NCBI RefSeq assembly: GCF_900113115.1
Contig: NZ_FOOF01000005.1
Location: 62,001 to 126,000, forward strand
Source: Duganella sp. CF458
GTDB lineage: Bacteria > Pseudomonadota > Gammaproteobacteria > Burkholderiales > Burkholderiaceae_D
Direction of reading: 5' to 3'
Length of the DNA stretch: 64,000 bases
Below are positions 61,186-64,000 of this stretch, one piece after another; the first letter of the stretch is position 1, and the number at the start of each line of letters is the position of its first letter. The position numbers and the translations under genes were made by a program. Under the pieces are notes generated by a model. It was not told the origin of the DNA, did no database searches, and worked only from the letters and a program-made list of their open reading frames with translations.

Positions 61186-61821
61186 ATGCTTACAATCATC
61201 ATCAAACAGGGCAAGGAAAAGTCCATCCTGGCCGGCGACCCGTATATCTACCTGTCCGCCATCGAGCGCGTCGATGGGCGCCCCGCTGAGAAGAACAAGC
61301 CTGGCGTTACCGCCACGGTGCTGACGTCCTCCCGCAAATTCCTGGCCCGCGCCGCCTATAACGCCAAATCGCAGATCGCCGCCCGCGTCTGGACCCTGCG
61401 CGAAGACGAGCCAGTCGACCACGCCCTGGTGAAGCGCCGGGTACGCGCCGCCATCGCGCGCCGCATCCATTCCCTGCAATCGGCCCGGTCCGATGAATTG
61501 GTGCCAATCGTGCTCGGCGATGAAGACGGCCTGTCCGGCCTGCTGGTACAGAGTTATGGCGGCAAGGATGGTTACCTGGTGTGCCAATTCCAGTCGGCTG
61601 CGGTAGAGGCCTGGAAAATCGGCATCGTGCAGGCCCTGATCGCGGAAACTGGTTGTCAAAATGTTTACGAGCGTGCTGACAAGCTGATCCGCGAAGGCGA
61701 GGGCTTGCACGTGAAATCGCGCGCACTGGCTGGCGACGAACCGCCGCAACGGCTGATGGTCACCGAACGTGGCCGCAGTTTTCCTTGCGATATTCGCACT
61801 GGATTTGAGTATCCGAAATAA
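61186..61821 (+). pseudogene. rlmI: Truncated rRNA methyltransferase RlmI
   Basis: A 211-residue frame that matches only the first half of RlmI (about 396 residues): N-terminal PUA-type domain (IIKQGKEKSILAGDPYIYLS, RAAYNAKSQIAARVWTLRED) and the central EEHG-like linker (MVTERGRSFPCDIRTG). It ends FEYPK where the family continues with G-x-Y-L-D-Q-R-x-x-R, the start of the SAM domain. All methyltransferase motifs are missing, so it cannot methylate 23S C1962. It is probably a remnant left by a deletion. The deletion point is inferred from memory of E. coli RlmI. Confidence 0.75.
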
Positions 61822-61899
61822 ATGTTGTTCACCAGCCACTTACATTCCGTGGAACAAATGCAATAGAATCATGCGTACCAACTGGAGAACACAGGCATT

Positions 61900-63012
61900 A
61901 TGGAATACTCGCAAATTCGCACCCTGACGTATATCGAGAACGAAGACCACCCGGTCTTTGGCACACTCGTCGAGCAAATCCTGCACCTGCTGAATTCCAA
62001 ACTGGTCTTTTCGGACATCCTGATCCACCAGAACAGTCCTTTGCTGCTGCGCCAGCCAAAAGGTCTGGTGGCCGTGTCGGATTCGCCCATCACGCGTGAA
62101 GAGCTGGAAGAGTTCTTTGAAGTGGTGGAGCCGAACTGGCGCGAACGCATCCAGGACCGCGCGTTCGACCGCGCCATCGACCTGCATACCGCACGCATCC
62201 GTGCCAACTGCTTCAGCTTCCAGGGCAAGAAGCGCCTCGGTTGCGTGATTCGCCGCTTCCCGAAGGAACCGTTGCTGCTGTCCGGCCTGGGCCTGCGCCC
62301 GTCCGAAGAGAAGTTCGCCCAGCTGTCGAGCGGCCTGGTGCTGATCATAGGCGATACCTGCCAGGGCAAGTCGACCACCATCGCATCGATGCTGGACGAT
62401 ATCAATAAGAACCGTTCGGGCCACATCATCACCATTGAAGACCCGGTCGAGACCCTGATCCCGCAACGCAAATGCGTGATCACCCAGCGTGAAGTGGGCT
62501 TTGACGGCGACGTCGAAACCTTCGACCTGGGCGCCAAAGATGCGCTGCGCGAACGTCCTGACGTGATCGTGATCGGCGAGATCCGCGATGCCGAGACCGC
62601 GCACGAAGCGCTGGCGCTGGCCGAATCGGGTCCGCTGGTGCTGGCCTCCTTGCATGCACGCTCGACCGAACTGGGCCTGCAAAAGATGATCCGCCTGCTG
62701 GGCAACACCGAACCGCAACGCCAGGCCCTGGCCCACGCGCTGCGCGGCGTGCTTTGCCAGGCGCTGATGCCGGCGATGGACGGCGACCGCTACTACCTGG
62801 GCACCGAAAGCCTGACCGTCAATCCGGAAGTGGCGGCCGTGATCGAAAACGGCAACGTGGCCGACCTGCGCAATGTCATGGAGCACAAAACCGCACCAGG
62901 CTGCTACACGATGAACGAATGCCTGCGCAAGCTGCTGGCCGAGAAAAAGGTCAGCATCGAAGACGCCCGCCACGCCACCACCGACCGCCTCGGCTTCGCC
63001 GACATGGCTTAA
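61900..63012 (+). CDS. PilT/PilU-like ATPase
   Basis: A 370-residue hexameric-type ATPase of type IV pilus retraction. N-terminal domain (about 15-125, SDILIHQNSPLLLRQPKG), Walker A GDTCQGKST at 151-159, Asp box GHIITIEDPVETLI, Walker B DVIVIGEIRDAETA and His box LVLASLHARSTELG. No pilus genes are near, so it is an orphan. The Walker A is unusual (GxxxxGKST kept, but DTCQ in place of PTGS). It fits PilU better than PilT by context only. Confidence 0.85.
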   Translation: MEYSQIRTLTYIENEDHPVFGTLVEQILHLLNSKLVFSDILIHQNSPLLLRQPKGLVAVSDSPITREELEEFFEVVEPNWRERIQDRAFDRAIDLHTARIRANCFSFQGKKRLGCVIRRFPKEPLLLSGLGLRPSEEKFAQLSSGLVLIIGDTCQGKSTTIASMLDDINKNRSGHIITIEDPVETLIPQRKCVITQREVGFDGDVETFDLGAKDALRERPDVIVIGEIRDAETAHEALALAESGPLVLASLHARSTELGLQKMIRLLGNTEPQRQALAHALRGVLCQALMPAMDGDRYYLGTESLTVNPEVAAVIENGNVADLRNVMEHKTAPGCYTMNECLRKLLAEKKVSIEDARHATTDRLGFADMA

Positions 63013-63025
63013 GAATAGCCGAGCC

Positions 63026-63126
63026 CGTGTCCCACCTTGGGGTCACACCCGAAACGAGACACGGCCTCGACTGCAGCATGCATGAGCTCGTGTCCCGATT
63101 GGGGTGTGACCCCAAGGTGGGACACG
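63026..63126. repeat. BIME-like pair of inverted palindromes
   Basis: Two 38-base palindromic units in opposite orientation, 63026-63063 and 63089-63126. Their outer 25 bases are a perfect inverted repeat (CGTGTCCCACCTTGGGGTC at the left end). It lies between convergent genes and resembles the pair at 23589. The shared core is GGGGTC flanked by a TGTCC-type end. Confidence 0.8.
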
Positions 63127-63144
63127 AACTGAGCTGAACCGGAA

Positions 63145-64000
63145 TTATTCCAGGGGCACATTGCGGTAGCGGTTCACCGTCGTGCTTTCTACCGGTGGGG
63201 CGTTGTTGCCCCATGCGGCGCGCAGGTAGGACACTACTTGTGCTACTTCCACATCATTCAATGAATGGCTGAACGGTGGCATGCCGTATGGGCGCGGGTT
63301 GCCTGCCGTTCCGGGGGCGAAGCCGCCATTCAGCACAAGGCGGATCGGATTCACCGCTTCATCCATCGTCAGCGCGCGGTTGCCGGCCAGGGGCGGGTAA
63401 TGCGGGGCGATGCCTTCCCCATTTTTGCCGTGGCAGTCCAGGCATTGCTTGTTGTAGATCTTCGCGCCGGCAGCCAGCCAGGCTGCGGCTTCGGGTTCTT
63501 TCGAGCGTTCATACGGCTCGCGCTTGCCGCTTTCGTTCGGCAGCGATTTCAGGTACACGGCCATGGCGCGTGCATCCTCATCGCTCAGGTGCTGCAGGCT
63601 CTCGCGCACCACTTCCGCCATCGGGCCGAACACGGTCGCGCGCTGCGAGATGCCGGTCTTCAGCAGGTCGGTGATGTCTTTCACGTCCCAGTCACCCAGG
63701 CCTGCCTCGCGGTCGGATGTGAGCGAGGGGGCGTACCAGCCCAGCACGGGAATCAGGCCGCCTGACAAGCCTTTGTCGCTGGCGCCAAGCGCATTGCGTT
63801 CGCTGTGGCAAGCGATGCAATGGCCGGGGCCTTGCACCAGGTAGGCGCCGCGGTTCCATTCGGCCGATTTGCCGGCATCCGGCGCGTACACGGCGGGCTT
63901 GAAGTACAGGGCGCGCCACACCGCCAGCATGGCTTGCTGGTTGTACGGGAAGCGCAGCGTGTGCGGCGCGCTGGCCTGCTTGACCGGTGCGATGGTCTGG
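63145..64000 (-). CDS. Multihaem cytochrome c, C-terminal part (runs off the window)
   Basis: About 284 residues without an upstream stop; the gene begins beyond 64000. Two haem sites C-x-x-C-H are seen: CIACH near the window start and CLDCH (NKQCLDCHGKNGEGIAPHYP). A third site is probably outside. The pattern (MPPFSHSL, DVEVAQVVSYLRAAWGN) fits the tri-haem cytochrome subunits of membrane-bound alcohol, aldehyde or gluconate dehydrogenases, which pass electrons to the quinone pool. Partner subunits are outside the window. Confidence 0.85.
   Translation of the reverse strand, partial: QTIAPVKQASAPHTLRFPYNQQAMLAVWRALYFKPAVYAPDAGKSAEWNRGAYLVQGPGHCIACHSERNALGASDKGLSGGLIPVLGWYAPSLTSDREAGLGDWDVKDITDLLKTGISQRATVFGPMAEVVRESLQHLSDEDARAMAVYLKSLPNESGKREPYERSKEPEAAAWLAAGAKIYNKQCLDCHGKNGEGIAPHYPPLAGNRALTMDEAVNPIRLVLNGGFAPGTAGNPRPYGMPPFSHSLNDVEVAQVVSYLRAAWGNNAPPVESTTVNRYRNVPLE

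Overview
The window reads as a chromosomal segment of a betaproteobacterium of the Oxalobacteraceae type (Massilia, Janthinobacterium or Duganella-like). This is inferred from the high GC content, the gene content (PHA phasin, many c-di-GMP and two-component proteins, bd oxidase with CydX and CydP, glycine-zipper stress lipoproteins) and short dispersed palindromes. No rRNA, tRNA, CRISPR array, prophage or complete insertion sequence was seen. Coding density is high and no stretch over about 300 bases lacks a gene.

Region 1 (1-23 kb) is an envelope and general-stress region: glycine-zipper lipoproteins, DUF4398/OmpA lipoproteins, a ferritin-like protein, YqjD/YqjE/YqjK-like proteins, BON and OmpA proteins, a collagen-like lipoprotein, a universal stress protein and a DksA-like zinc finger, with two Crp/Fnr-family regulators. 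Many of these genes or operons are preceded by a 16-bp palindrome approximating TGTKCGCYAGCGMACA. It is centred near -41.5 from a plausible -10 box, the geometry of a class II Crp/Fnr activator site. I think this is the most interesting signal in the window: an apparent regulon with its candidate regulator encoded inside it. The same region holds two related sensor kinases in convergent orientation, one paired with an HD-GYP response regulator whose metal ligands are partly lost.

Region 2 (23-39 kb) carries hydroxypyruvate isomerase, an RhlE-type helicase, the divergent suhB/trmJ pair, a Tat-exported subunit with a GMC oxidoreductase and a lipase, and a signalling pair (a kinase with a shortened ATP lid followed by a 1206-residue REC-REC-GAF-PAS-GGDEF-EAL-REC protein). 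It continues with a membrane/nitroreductase fusion, a phasin, a TetR regulator, a LOG protein, a YgjP-like metallopeptidase and the Cho repair nuclease.

Region 3 (39-47 kb) has two divergent systems: gbsR-like/cydP/cydA/cydB/cydX (bd oxidase), and modA/modB/modC/modE (molybdate uptake) with a clear ModE-type operator.

Region 4 (47-64 kb) has a cluster built around an FAD oxidoreductase/methyltransferase fusion, then KGG and hemerythrin proteins, purU and yaeQ. A copper set follows (DUF2946 protein, PCu(A)C chaperone, YcnI-like protein, TonB receptor). The end of the window holds an Rpn-family nuclease with 12-bp tandem repeats, a DUF2807 protein, an RlmI remnant lacking its methyltransferase domain, a PilT/PilU-like ATPase and the C-terminal part of a multihaem cytochrome c. 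Two BIME-like paired palindromes lie at 23.6 and 63.0 kb.
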